Origin: Melissococcus plutonius ATCC 35311
GTDB lineage: Bacteria; Bacillota; Bacilli; Lactobacillales; Enterococcaceae
DNA: 64,000 nt
Direction: 5' to 3'
Assembly (NCBI RefSeq): GCF_000270185.1
Contig: NC_015516.1
Location: forward strand, 791,001-855,000
The notes below the pieces were generated by a model. That model was not told the origin of the DNA. It did no database searches and saw only the letters and a program-made list of their open reading frames with translations. Below, piece after piece: positions 50,344 through 60,862 of this stretch. Position numbers and translations under genes: made by a program. Positions within the stretch are counted from its first letter, which is position 1. Every line of letters begins with the position of its first letter.

Positions 50344-51505
50344 TTTTAAAATGGAAACAGATGAAAGTACTAGCGTAGGGAAAATTGTTAGTCAGATAAA
50401 AGAGGCTAGTGACATTTTAGAATTCGGCCCAGGAAATGGTCGCATGACAAGTTATTTAATGGAACAAAAAAAATGCAATGTGTCAATTGTTGAATTTGAT
50501 AAAGAATTATACGACCATGTCAGACAATTTTCAACAGATGCTTTCTATGGCAATATTGATGATGGTAATTGGATGGAATATTTTTCCGGTAAAACGTTTG
50601 ATTATATTATTTTTGCTGATGTTTTAGAACATCTAATGAATCCTAAAAAAACGTTAAAGGAAGTTAAACCATTTTTAAAAGAAAATGGTCAAATCTTAAT
50701 TACATTTCCTAATCTTGCTCATAATTCTGTACTAATTGACTTATTTAATAATCGATTACATTGGAATGAGACAGGGTTATTAGATGAAACACACAAATCA
50801 TTTTATTTACAAGATGGATTTGAAAAACTATTTTCTGAATTAGGTCTTTTTATCAGTAGAGAAGATTTTACAATCAATCAAGTCGGTCATAATGAAATTA
50901 ATACAACTTATGAAAACCTACCAATTGAGATTAGAGAAGCTTTCAAAGCTAGACCTTATGGTGAAGTTTATCAGTATTTTTTTGCTTTATCTTCAAAGCC
51001 AGTTGAAAATCCCATCATTGCTATTCCTGAAAATTCTAATGATCATAAAAATATTCATTTTCTTTTTGATTGTGGTGAAGAAAATCAAAAAGAATTTGAT
51101 ATTGCAATCAATAATAGAAAACCAGAAACAAAAACCTTTACTATTGAGGTTCCTAAAGAAATTAAACTGGTAAAAATTTTTCCTAGTTTAATAGGGACAA
51201 TTATCGATCTATCTCTAGCTGTTAATGGTAAACTTGTTCCTATTTCTGCCACGAATGCTCTAATAATAAAAGATCAACACTACTTTTTTACTGATAAACA
51301 GGTACCAGTAATTGAAATAAAGGGAAAAAAGATTGCCGGCAAAACAATGACAATTACTATTAATTATCTTTTCGAAGGTAATTATTCACCAATTGAACAA
51401 GAATTAATAGATTGTATCTTTAGTGAAAGACAAGCAAAATTAAAAAAAAAATCAAAAAAAACAATGGCTTGGTATCTAAAAAAACTAAAAATTATAAACG
51501 ATTAA
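50333..51505 (+). CDS. class I SAM-dependent methyltransferase with C-terminal beta-rich domain
   Basis: 390 residues. SAM fold: ILEFGPGNGRMTSYLME about 29 (motif I), DYIIFADVLEHLMNPKKTL about 90. The rest (about 235-375) is a beta-rich domain of unknown role, ending in a Lys-rich stretch. Overlaps the ABC ATPase gene by 11 bases. Its end is odd: the next GT2 frame overlaps it by 37 bases without its own ribosome binding site, and one extra A in the A7 run 51478-51484 would fuse both into one protein of about 1,050 residues. It may therefore be the N-terminal half of one EpaN-like enzyme. Confidence 0.8.
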   Translation: MKYDFKMETDESTSVGKIVSQIKEASDILEFGPGNGRMTSYLMEQKKCNVSIVEFDKELYDHVRQFSTDAFYGNIDDGNWMEYFSGKTFDYIIFADVLEHLMNPKKTLKEVKPFLKENGQILITFPNLAHNSVLIDLFNNRLHWNETGLLDETHKSFYLQDGFEKLFSELGLFISREDFTINQVGHNEINTTYENLPIEIREAFKARPYGEVYQYFFALSSKPVENPIIAIPENSNDHKNIHFLFDCGEENQKEFDIAINNRKPETKTFTIEVPKEIKLVKIFPSLIGTIIDLSLAVNGKLVPISATNALIIKDQHYFFTDKQVPVIEIKGKKIAGKTMTITINYLFEGNYSPIEQELIDCIFSERQAKLKKKSKKTMAWYLKKLKIIND

Positions 51506-53488
51506 CAATTAATAAATTAGACCGCCTAATCAACCTAGTGATTGATGATATTACAAGAGATGAAGAAGAAAAAGTTTCGATTATTCAGGGTTGGGCTTAT
51601 GATAGAGAAGAAAAAATGCCGTTAAAATTCAGTATGGCATCTAATTCTGGCAATACATCTTTTCCATATTCTGTGGAAACTGAATATAGAAGAGATGTCA
51701 TTGATATGTTTGAATTAGTGGGCGATCAAAATTATGGATTTAGTATAAGAATTAAAGATACAGTCGAACAACCTAACTACCTATTAAATATTGATATAGC
51801 TACCGGTCAAAAAATTCAATATGTTTTAGAAAAATCAATGATGGTTCAACAGAAAACCAAACTTCAACGGGCGATTTATTCTATTCAATCTCGTGGTTTA
51901 TTGGGATCTATTAAATGGTACTTCAGACGCCAAGAACAGGTAGAAGCACCGGTTGATGCTGAAAAAGTCTTAATGGAGATTAAGACATTTAAATTTCAAC
52001 CAAAGATTTCCATTGCTGTTCCTGTATATAACGTAGAAGAGAAATGGTTAGCAGCGTGTGTCTCTTCACTGAAAAATCAATATTATGAAAATTGGGAGCT
52101 TTGCTTAGCTGATGATGCTTCACCGAGTAAACATATCAAACCTTTGCTTGAAAAATATGTAGAATCTGATGATCGAATTAAAGTTATCTATAGAGAAAAG
52201 AATGGCCATATTTCTGAGGCAACGAATTCAGCGCTTGAAATTACAACAGGGGATTATATTGGATTTATGGATAATGATGACGAATTAGCTTCACAAGCAT
52301 TGTATGAAGTAGTAAAGGCTTTAAATGAAGATCAAGCTATTGACTTTATTTATACAGACGAAGATAAAATTACAGAAAATAATAAGCGATTTAATGCTTT
52401 TTATAAATCTAGTTGGAATCCTGAGTTAATTTTAAATCATAATTATATTACCCATTTTGTTGTAGTAAAACGTGAATTATTAAATAAGGTTGGTGGGTTA
52501 AGAACAGAATTTAATGGCAGTCAAGATTATGATTTTGTTCTAAGAGCAACTGAAAAAAGCAAAAAAAATTCAACATATTTCTGGAATCATGTACCATTGG
52601 CGTGCGATTGAATCTTCTACAGCCTTAAATCCTGAGAGTAAAAGCTATGCTTATATCGCTGGTCAGCATGCAGTACAAGCTGCTATGGATCGAAGAGATA
52701 TTAAAGCAGAAGTGAAAATTGCTGAATTTTATGGCTCCTATAAAATTAATTATATTTATGAAACTTCACCACTCGTTTCAATTATTATAACAAACCAGAC
52801 AGCTAACCTAACTAGTTATTTAAATAATTTGATTGAAAAAACAATCTATTCTGCTTATGAAATTTTGTTACCTGAATCATTACAAGATAGTGTCACAATC
52901 AACAATAAGCTAATCCGTTTTATAGCTGGAACGACTAGAGATAAATGGATTCACTCAGCGAAGGGAGAGTATATTGTTTTACTAGATGCTGGCTTAGTAC
53001 CTACAAAAAGTAATTGGTTAAAAGAAATGATGAACATAGGTCAACAAGAGACAGTTGGACTTGTTACAGGTAAAGTTGTTGATCATCGTTACCGAATTGA
53101 AACTGTTGGTGTTTCTATTGATAAAAAAAAGAATCGGTTGCTTTATCCAGAAAAAGGAACACCAGGAAATAGTTTAGGCTATTATTATCGAATTGCTTTA
53201 CCACGCAACATCCAAGCAGCAACGGAACATTGTTTACTTTTTAAAATTACTGATTATTTAGAAGTAAGAGGAATAGATGAACAATTAGGACAAGAGTGGA
53301 TGGGTGTAGATCTTTCCCTACAATTTACTTCGCAGTTGGACAAAAGAAATGTCTATTGTTCGTATGCTGTATTTAAAGCAGAAGAACAACGGAAGGTGAT
53401 GGATAAAAAGGGAACGATTAAAAAATTTGCAGAGAATTGGACAGAAATGAATTTAATTGATCCATATAAAAATCCAAACCACTTATAA
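51469..53488 (+). pseudogene. large GT2 glycosyltransferase (EpaN-like), frameshifted
   Basis: About 670 residues if joined. N-terminal beta domain (VSIIQGWAYD), GT2 domain 1 with ISIAVPVYNVEEKWLAACV, LADDASPS and FMDNDDELA, then a second GT2-like domain. Frame is lost after an A8 run (52561-52568): the first part stops at 52609-52611 after an unrelated 14-residue tail, while MYHWRAIESSTALNPESKSY continues from 52589. Seven or ten A would restore it. The second domain has LLDAG where its paralogue next door has LNNDT, so it lacks the DxD metal site. No ribosome binding site before 51469. Confidence 0.82.
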
Positions 53489-53498
53489 GGAGAAAACC

Positions 53499-55640
53499 AT
53501 GAATGATGATATTAAGGTAATTTTTGATAGTATCTATCGAGAGAAACAAACAGGAAACCTAACAATTACAGGTTGGGCTTTAGATACAAAGACTATTGAA
53601 AGTCCCAATATCATAATAAACAATGACCAAAACCAAGTCTTCGCTTATACAATTAAACATGTTTTAAGAGAAGACGTAAATAAAATTTATCAGTTAGATA
53701 AAATGATTCAAACAGGATTTGTAATTGTATTAGAAGGTATTCAAAAGAAAAACACCTTAGAAATTATTTTTCAATCTTCCACTGCAGCGGTGAGTCAAAT
53801 AATTTCTTTAAAAAAGAAATATCCAGTAATACCTGGAACAGAAGATAAAATGACAAAAATGCTGTTAAAAGTTCGTAAAGGATTCCAATACTTAGCTAAA
53901 AATGGTATCGCGCCTACTATTCAGCGAGTAAAAATTGAAAAATTACGAAATAAAACTTCCTATACGCATTGGCTTAAATTAAATGACAATACAGATCATT
54001 CACAAATAGAACAAAATATAGACACATTTACCTATAAACCAATCATATCTATTGTTATGCCTGTTTACAATGTAGAAGAAAAATGGTTGCGTCAATGCAT
54101 TGATTCTGTATTAAATCAAATTTATCCCTATTGGGAATTATGTATAGCAGATGATGCTTCTACAGATATGAATACAAAAAAAGTTTTGGTTGATTATCAA
54201 AAGCTAGATAACCGAATTAAAGTGATTTTTCGTGAGAAAAATGGGCATATCAGTGAAGCTACGAATACTGCTTTAACTTTGGCACAGGGTGAGTTTGTTG
54301 CCTTGTTAGACAATGATGATGAATTACCTCCACATGCTCTCTATGAAATTGTAAAAGTTTTAAACGAGAATTCAGAATTAGATTTAATTTATAGTGACGA
54401 AGATAAAATTGATGAAAATGGAAATAGATCAGATCCAGCATTCAAACCAGATTGGGCACCTGATTTACTTTTGGGCACAAACTACATTTCACATCTTGGC
54501 GTCTACCGGAAAAGTATTTTAGATGAAATTGGAGGCTTTCGTAAAGGCTATGAAGGTTCTCAAGATTATGACTTAGTTTTACGATTTACAGAAAAAACAA
54601 TTGCTAATCGAATAAAACATATTCCTAAAATTCTATATCATTGGCGAATGTTACCAACATCAACAGCCGTTGATCAGTCTTCTAAAAATTATGCCTTTGA
54701 AGCCGGATTAAAAGCTCTTCAAGAGACAATCATTCGTCGGAAAATCAATGGTCATGCTACACATGGATTAGCCAATGGGCTATATGATCTTTATTATGAT
54801 ATCGATAAGGAAGGACTTGTTTCAATTATTATCCCAACGAAAAATGGGTATAAAGATGTTAAACGTTGTATTTCTTCTATTATAGAAAAAACAACTTACC
54901 AAAATTACGAAATCATTTTAGCAGATAATGGTAGTAATGATCCAAGGATGAAAGAACTTTATAAGCAATTCAAAGTGCAATTACAAGAGAAGTTTATAGT
55001 AGAATTTATTGATATTCCATTTAACTTCTCACGAATTAATAATATTGCCGCCAAAAAAGCCAAAGGTAAATATTTACTTTTTTTAAATAATGATACTGAA
55101 GTAATTGCTGAAAGCTGGTTAACTTTAATGGTTTCTTTTGCACAGCAAACACGGATTGGATGTGTAGGTGCAAAATTATTATATCCAAATAATACCATTC
55201 AACATGCTGGGGTTATTTTAGGACTTGGCGGTATTGCTGGACATAGCCATTATGGTTACCCACATGGCGATCTAGGTTATTTTGGTCGACTAGCTATTAA
55301 TGTAAATTATTCAGCTGTTACAGCAGCTTGCTTGCTAGTAAAAAAGGTAGATTTTGACATTGTAAATGGCTTTGAAGAAACATTTACCGTTGCATTTAAT
55401 GATGTAGATTTGTGCTTAAAAATTCAATCGTTAGGTAAAAATAACGTTTGGCTTCATGAAGCAGAGCTTTATCATTTTGAATCGCAAACACGTGGCTATG
55501 ATGATAAAGGAAAGAAAAAAAAGCGATTTGAACAGGAAAAAATGATGATGGAAGAAAAATGGCACATTTTGATTGAGAATGATCCATTTTATAATCCAAA
55601 TTTAACAAGAGACATTCCAAATTTTTCGTTACGAATTTGA
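53499..55640 (+). CDS. two-domain GT2 glycosyltransferase (EpaO-like)
   Basis: 713 residues. N-terminal beta domain (1-110, with LTITGWALD), GT2 domain 1 (about 180-430) with ISIVMPVYNVEEKWLRQCI, ADDASTD and ALLDNDDELP, and GT2 domain 2 (about 440-700) with VSIIIPTKNGYKDVK, LADNGSND and LFLNNDTEVI. Both domains keep their acidic metal sites. It is a full paralogue of the preceding gene, suggesting tandem duplication. The ATG at 53499 has AAGGAGAA upstream. Probably builds backbone or side chain with rhamnose or glucose; donor not determinable. Confidence 0.9.
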   Translation: MNDDIKVIFDSIYREKQTGNLTITGWALDTKTIESPNIIINNDQNQVFAYTIKHVLREDVNKIYQLDKMIQTGFVIVLEGIQKKNTLEIIFQSSTAAVSQIISLKKKYPVIPGTEDKMTKMLLKVRKGFQYLAKNGIAPTIQRVKIEKLRNKTSYTHWLKLNDNTDHSQIEQNIDTFTYKPIISIVMPVYNVEEKWLRQCIDSVLNQIYPYWELCIADDASTDMNTKKVLVDYQKLDNRIKVIFREKNGHISEATNTALTLAQGEFVALLDNDDELPPHALYEIVKVLNENSELDLIYSDEDKIDENGNRSDPAFKPDWAPDLLLGTNYISHLGVYRKSILDEIGGFRKGYEGSQDYDLVLRFTEKTIANRIKHIPKILYHWRMLPTSTAVDQSSKNYAFEAGLKALQETIIRRKINGHATHGLANGLYDLYYDIDKEGLVSIIIPTKNGYKDVKRCISSIIEKTTYQNYEIILADNGSNDPRMKELYKQFKVQLQEKFIVEFIDIPFNFSRINNIAAKKAKGKYLLFLNNDTEVIAESWLTLMVSFAQQTRIGCVGAKLLYPNNTIQHAGVILGLGGIAGHSHYGYPHGDLGYFGRLAINVNYSAVTAACLLVKKVDFDIVNGFEETFTVAFNDVDLCLKIQSLGKNNVWLHEAELYHFESQTRGYDDKGKKKKRFEQEKMMMEEKWHILIENDPFYNPNLTRDIPNFSLRI

Positions 55641-55681
55641 TCTTTGAAAATTAATTAAGATGAAATGGAGTTTATTTGTTC

Positions 55682-57636
55682 ATGAAAAATAAAAGTACAG
55701 CTACCCAATTAGAAAAAAAAGCAGGTACTTCTGATTATATTGTTGATAAGGTACTGCATTTTCGGTACTTTACTGCTATTATAGTATTTATCTTATTAGT
55801 TGTATTTAAAATCCATGGCAGCTCAATTAATATGTGGGATAATTATGTATCGGATTATACCAAGGAGAGTAAATCTGGATTAATTATAGGGACACCTAGA
55901 AGTGTCCGCTCAGATGAGTGGCTTGTTCAAACACCTTATAGTTTATCACAGACACAAACTGGTTTTAAAACGCATAATCCAGTCATGACAATGGATGGTC
56001 AAAATATGATTGTTGGTTACAATTCTCCAGCTTGGAATCTGGCAACCATTGGTAAGCCATTCTCATGGGGATATTTATTGTTAGGTAAAGAATATGGCTT
56101 GTCTTGGTATTGGAATTTAAAGTTAATTGGATTAATTTTACTTGCATTTGAGATGGGACTTATCTTAATAAAAAAAATAAATATCTGGCGATGTTATCAG
56201 GGATCTGGATTCCATTTTCATCTGCTTTACAATGGTGGTTTGTTTCACCGGTAGGTGATTTGGTCTTTTTTACTTTAGGTTTTTTAGTCGGTCTTTATTA
56301 TTATTTTGCTGAACATGAGAATTATTTAGAACGTACCGGTTTTGCTTTGATCACTGTTATTATGTCTTCGGGTTTTATCCTAGTTCTTTATCCAGCTTTA
56401 CAAATTCCACTTGGTTATCTGATTCTTCTGTTTTTAATTGCCTTTTTTTTGGAATTCAGGAAAAAAATTCGATTAGATAAGATGGATGGACTAATTATTG
56501 GAGGTGCCTTATTATTAACTGGGTTGATTGTTGGCCTTTCATTATATAATTCGTTAGATGCATTAAAGGCGGTCACAAATACAGCCTATCCAGGAAAAAG
56601 AATTAGTTTAGGTGGAGATATTCCTAAGCGAGATATCTTCTTCTTTTTAATGAATTGGAAATTACCTTTTCAAGATGTACCCTATACAAACAACTCAGAA
56701 ATTAGTAGTTTTTACCACCTATTTTTTATTATTTTACCACTTAGTCCCTTTATTTTTTACAGAAAAATAAGAGAGAATATTTATGGCTTTATTTTATTTA
56801 TTTATTGTATTTTTAATCTTCTTTGGATGGCTTTTGCTTATCCAGAAATTCTAGCTAAATTAACGCTTTGGTCTTATGTACCTGCTCAGCGAGCATTACT
56901 CTCTTTCGGTTTTGCTGCAACTCTTTTAAGTATATGGTTCATTGGCTATATTTGGCAGAAAAAAAGTCTTCCATTTTTAGTAATGATCAGTATAGCGACT
57001 ATTAATTTGGTTGTTTATTATTTTTCATTACATACAGGTAATCTACGTTTTTATGTAACACGAGTCGAAATGATAGGAATTTTGATTGTTACCACAATTC
57101 TTATTGTTGCCTTGTTTAAAAAATGGAAACTTTTATTTACAATAACTTTATTAAGTATTGTCTTGATATCTGGTTGCTTTGTAAATCCCATTGTACAAGG
57201 TGTTTCAGCTGTTTATGAAAAGAAAATAGCATTAAAAATAAAAGAAATAGAAAGGTGTGACCCTAACCAACTTTGGGCAGGTGAACGACTAATGTATGGT
57301 TATTTACCTATGCTGGGCGTTCATACTTATAATGGTGTTGCTTTTACACCAAATTTTAATGCTTTTAAACCCTTAGATCCTAAATCGAAGAAACAGTTTA
57401 TTTATAATCGCTATGCACATATTAATGTTGAGGTTGGCGATCAATTACCAACATTGAAATTACTGCAAAAAGATGCTTTTGTTGCAAGATTATCACCAAA
57501 AGCTTTAAAGACATATGGAATAAAATATGTAGTCGTGTATAAACGTTTAGAAAATTTATCTTCTAAAAATATTCAATTTAAACGGTTATATGGTCCAGAC
57601 TCAAATGGTGCTTATATTTATAGAATCATTGATTGA
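55682..57636 (+). pseudogene. polytopic membrane protein of the epa cluster (EpaP-like), frameshifted
   Basis: About 651 residues when joined, with roughly twelve membrane helices and a periplasmic-type loop carrying RSVRSDEWLVQTPYSL about 80 plus PSVG-like and FSSALQWW segments. Topology resembles GT-C glycosyltransferases, which use lipid-linked sugars outside the cell, but the family is not certain. The frame breaks at an A8 run (56170-56177); one extra A joins LILIKKNKYLAMLSGIWIPF. The first frame ends at 56254 after 25 unrelated residues. The position matches epaP. Confidence 0.8.
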
Positions 57637-57671
57637 TCATTATTGTTAGGAATTAAGGAAAGAGGATAGAA

Positions 57672-58850
57672 ATGGAAAAAATAACAAATAGAATAGGACG
57701 TCTTCTATTATTAATGAGTATTGCTAGTTCCTATGTAATGTGGGTATTTGGTATTAGCACTAAGGTTACTTCCTTTATGTATGCTCAGAGTATGCACTTA
57801 TTATTGGGTGTTTTGGTTATAATACTGATCTTGAATGTTAGTCAATTGAAAGTTGAAGATTGGCTAATGATCGGCTTAGCAGTGGGAACATGGGAATTAT
57901 ATACCTTAACTTCAGAAATGAGGCACAGTACACCACAAATTAATGGTATGATTCCTATTATTATTTTATTAGTAATCTGTTTTAAAGTTTGTCCTTTTGA
58001 TAAAATTGATAGAACTATAATGCTTCTAATTGTTTTGCTTGCTCTAGTAGCTACATTATCCCGTATGTATATTGAATTACCCAAGATTATACCAGTTAAT
58101 CAAATCTTTAGGGGATCCACTAAAGTTGAAAATATCTGGATTAACACGAATACAATTGGAGCTAGCTTATTATTTTCTGCTTTAATGGGGAGTATCTTAA
58201 TAAAAATGTATAACAATATTTTCATAAAAAGTCTTATTATTCCGATCTATGCAGCTGGTCTAATCGGAATATGGGCCTGTAAAGCTAAAACGGCCTTCGT
58301 TATTTTAATTGCCTTTATTATTTTAGATAATTTAGTGCCAAAGAGCTTTTTGCAAAAAACAAAATTTTGGCTTTTTAGTTTTGTTGGAATAGTTATTGGA
58401 GGTCCCTTTCTGTTTTATTATTGTTCACAAGCAAGGGAAATGGACTTATTTACTGGAAGACAGCGTATTTGGAAAGAATTTTTTGCTAAATGGCTATTAG
58501 GTAAGAAAAACATGCTTTTTGGGATGACACCTTTTCAAGCTTCATGGAAACCATTAAGTACACATAATGCATTTTTATATACCTTATCTAATTTTGGTAT
58601 TATTGGATATTTCATCCTATTTGGGCTTCTACTCTATATAATTTTACGTATTGGATTTCAAACAAAGAAATTAGGGAACTTGCAAATTGGTTTGTTTATT
58701 GCTTTTTTAGTTGTTTGGTGTCATTCTTTCATGGAAGATATCCTACTCGCTTATCATTGGATGCCGATTGTTTACAGTTTCCTTGGTTTAGCATTTATCA
58801 AACAAAATAAAGAACCAATGAAAACTTCTTTTGATGTAAAAAAGAAGTGA
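57672..58850 (+). CDS. O-antigen ligase/polymerase-like membrane protein (EpaQ-like)
   Basis: 392 residues with about eleven membrane helices. The large extracellular loop has FTGRQRIWKEFFAKWL about 258 and STHNAFLYTLSNFGIIGY about 298, the hallmark of Wzy/WaaL-type proteins. It likely polymerises or ligates lipid-linked repeat units. AAAGAGGATAG before the ATG. Order suggests epaQ. Confidence 0.88.
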   Translation: MEKITNRIGRLLLLMSIASSYVMWVFGISTKVTSFMYAQSMHLLLGVLVIILILNVSQLKVEDWLMIGLAVGTWELYTLTSEMRHSTPQINGMIPIIILLVICFKVCPFDKIDRTIMLLIVLLALVATLSRMYIELPKIIPVNQIFRGSTKVENIWINTNTIGASLLFSALMGSILIKMYNNIFIKSLIIPIYAAGLIGIWACKAKTAFVILIAFIILDNLVPKSFLQKTKFWLFSFVGIVIGGPFLFYYCSQAREMDLFTGRQRIWKEFFAKWLLGKKNMLFGMTPFQASWKPLSTHNAFLYTLSNFGIIGYFILFGLLLYIILRIGFQTKKLGNLQIGLFIAFLVVWCHSFMEDILLAYHWMPIVYSFLGLAFIKQNKEPMKTSFDVKKK

Positions 58851-58997
58851 GTAGAATGAAAAACATCATTCCTAGTTTTGTTGAGTAGTACTGTGCTGTT
58901 GCTTTATAGTATGATAAAATATAGAGTATGAAGAAAAAGCACATAGCTTGACTAGATGCTGGGCATATATGCTAAAAGCGAAGAGAGGAAGTTTTTA

Positions 58998-60395
58998 ATG
59001 ACGTCACAAAATGAATGGAATAATGCAAAACGACTCATCATTATATTGGCCGATGTTTTGTTATTTAATTTATCCATTATTGTAGGATTTATGATTAAGT
59101 TTGGTAAAGAAATACCTAAATATAATTTTGTAGCTTATGAAAAATCAGCTATCTATGTTTCTGTATTTTTTATTTTTTTAAACTTACTCCTAGGTACATA
59201 TATTTTCTACAATAGAAAAATTAATGATATTGTTTTTGTTACGGTTATTGGCCAAATTTTAATGACTTTGACAATTATGATTGTCACCTTTTTAGGTAGA
59301 TGGTTTACTTTTCCACGCTCTGTTTTAGGTTATTCATTTTTTACTAGTGTGATTATTTTGAGCGTCTGGAGAATTATTGTTTATTATCTGTATATAAAGG
59401 TAAGTAATGAGAAAAGACTAGTGTTATTAGGTCAAGCTGATCAAGTAATGAAGTCTGTCCAAAATTTTATGTCTCATAAAAATAATAAGCATAAAGTAAC
59501 AGATGTAATTATTGATAACTATTATGACAATTTAGAAAGGGTTATTGATAATATTGATATTGTTTATTTATCTAGTGATATAGATGAAAATGAAAAAATA
59601 AAACTTTATCAATTAATCGTAAAAAAAGATAAAAAAATCTTTTTAGATACAAGTTTTAAAAATTTAATTATGTTAAAACCAAATATGATGAATTTTGAGG
59701 ATGAAAGTATTATTGAAGTATCAAACTTTGAAATCAAACCAGAGGAAAACTTTATTAAACGATTATTTGATATTGTTATTTCGGTAGTTTTGTTTATATG
59801 TACTTCTCCTATTATGCTCATTACAGCAATTTTAATAAAAATTACTTCTCCTGGTCCGATTATTTATAAACAAACAAGAGTTACTTTAAGACAAAGAGAA
59901 TTTAATATTTTAAAATTTAGAACTATGTCAGCTGCTGCTGAAGCAAAATCAGGGCCCGTTTTATCGACAAGCAATGATAGTCGTGTGACGACTGTTGGTA
60001 AATATTTAAGAACATTAAGAATTGATGAATTACCTCAACTAATCAATGTTATTCGTGGAGATATGTCTATTGTTGGTCCAAGACCAGAACGACCATTTTT
60101 TGTTGATCAATTTAATTCAGAAAATCCTAACTATTATTTACGGCATAATGTGCGGGCTGGTATCACTGGTTATGCACAAGTATATGGAAAATATGCCTCT
60201 GATTATAATAGTAAATTGAACTTTGATTTATTATATATTAAAAATTACTCTAGCTTATTAGATATGAAAATTTTACTCCAAACGATTAAAATTTTATTTG
60301 ATAAAGTTTCTTCTAGAGGATTAGATGAATCAGAAGAGAGAGAAATCATTCAACTGAATTACTTAGAAAATAATCATATAAACGTCTATCGTTAA
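58998..60395 (+). CDS. polyprenyl-phosphate sugar-1-phosphate transferase, WbaP/EpaR-like
   Basis: 465 residues. N-terminal four membrane helices (about 15-140), a NAD-fold-like middle, one more helix (about 260-280) and the bacterial sugar transferase domain: GPIIYKQTRV, FNILKFRTM, LRIDELPQLINVIRGDMSIVG and GPRPE. Starts a second kind of lipid-linked chain. The ATG at 58998 follows AGAGGAAG; a longer frame from 58956 has no such site. Corresponds to epaR, last gene of the core. Confidence 0.92.
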   Translation: MTSQNEWNNAKRLIIILADVLLFNLSIIVGFMIKFGKEIPKYNFVAYEKSAIYVSVFFIFLNLLLGTYIFYNRKINDIVFVTVIGQILMTLTIMIVTFLGRWFTFPRSVLGYSFFTSVIILSVWRIIVYYLYIKVSNEKRLVLLGQADQVMKSVQNFMSHKNNKHKVTDVIIDNYYDNLERVIDNIDIVYLSSDIDENEKIKLYQLIVKKDKKIFLDTSFKNLIMLKPNMMNFEDESIIEVSNFEIKPEENFIKRLFDIVISVVLFICTSPIMLITAILIKITSPGPIIYKQTRVTLRQREFNILKFRTMSAAAEAKSGPVLSTSNDSRVTTVGKYLRTLRIDELPQLINVIRGDMSIVGPRPERPFFVDQFNSENPNYYLRHNVRAGITGYAQVYGKYASDYNSKLNFDLLYIKNYSSLLDMKILLQTIKILFDKVSSRGLDESEEREIIQLNYLENNHINVYR

Positions 60396-60405
60396 TAACT
60401 CTTTG

Positions 60406-60488
60406 AAAAAGATCCAGTTAAATAGAATTAATTCAAAAATTAGATTTTCGATTCTATTTTGAATTAATTTATTTAATTGGATCTTTTT
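60406..60488 (+). terminator. strong terminator closing the epa core
   Basis: A long hairpin: AAAAAGATCC (60406-60415) pairs with GGATCTTTTT (60479-60488), and inside it further matching blocks TTAAAT/ATTTAA and AATTAATTCAAAA/TTTTGAATTAATT. T-run on both strands. Confidence 0.92.
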
Positions 60489-60862
60489 GCCTATTAATTT
60501 ATCAATAATAATTGAAACTGGCTAAAATTTATGAGATAATTTTTTAGATTGACAGTATGATTTGTAGATTGCTTAAAAATACTTCATTATTTTTATAATA
60601 AAGTTATGAACACTTACTAGTTGATTCAATTTTTTCTTGTGATTAAGAAATTTATGAATAAAATAATTATTAATAATAAATATTGACATAGATACTAATA
60701 AGAATTTATTTTTTGTATTTATCTTGATAAAATTATATGAATATGATCAACTAAACATTAATTTATTATAAAAAATTAATAAGGTATATTTAATATATCA
60801 TAAAATTCACATTAATTTTGAATAAAATAGTAGTATAAACTTCGAAATGAGGATAAAACGTT
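60489..60862. promoter_or_regulatory. gap and promoter region before the variable glycan genes
   Basis: Very AT-rich, 370 bases without a gene. TTGACA at 60683-60688 is a clear -35; a matching -10 is weak (TTTATT about 60705). No other feature recognised. Confidence 0.4.
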
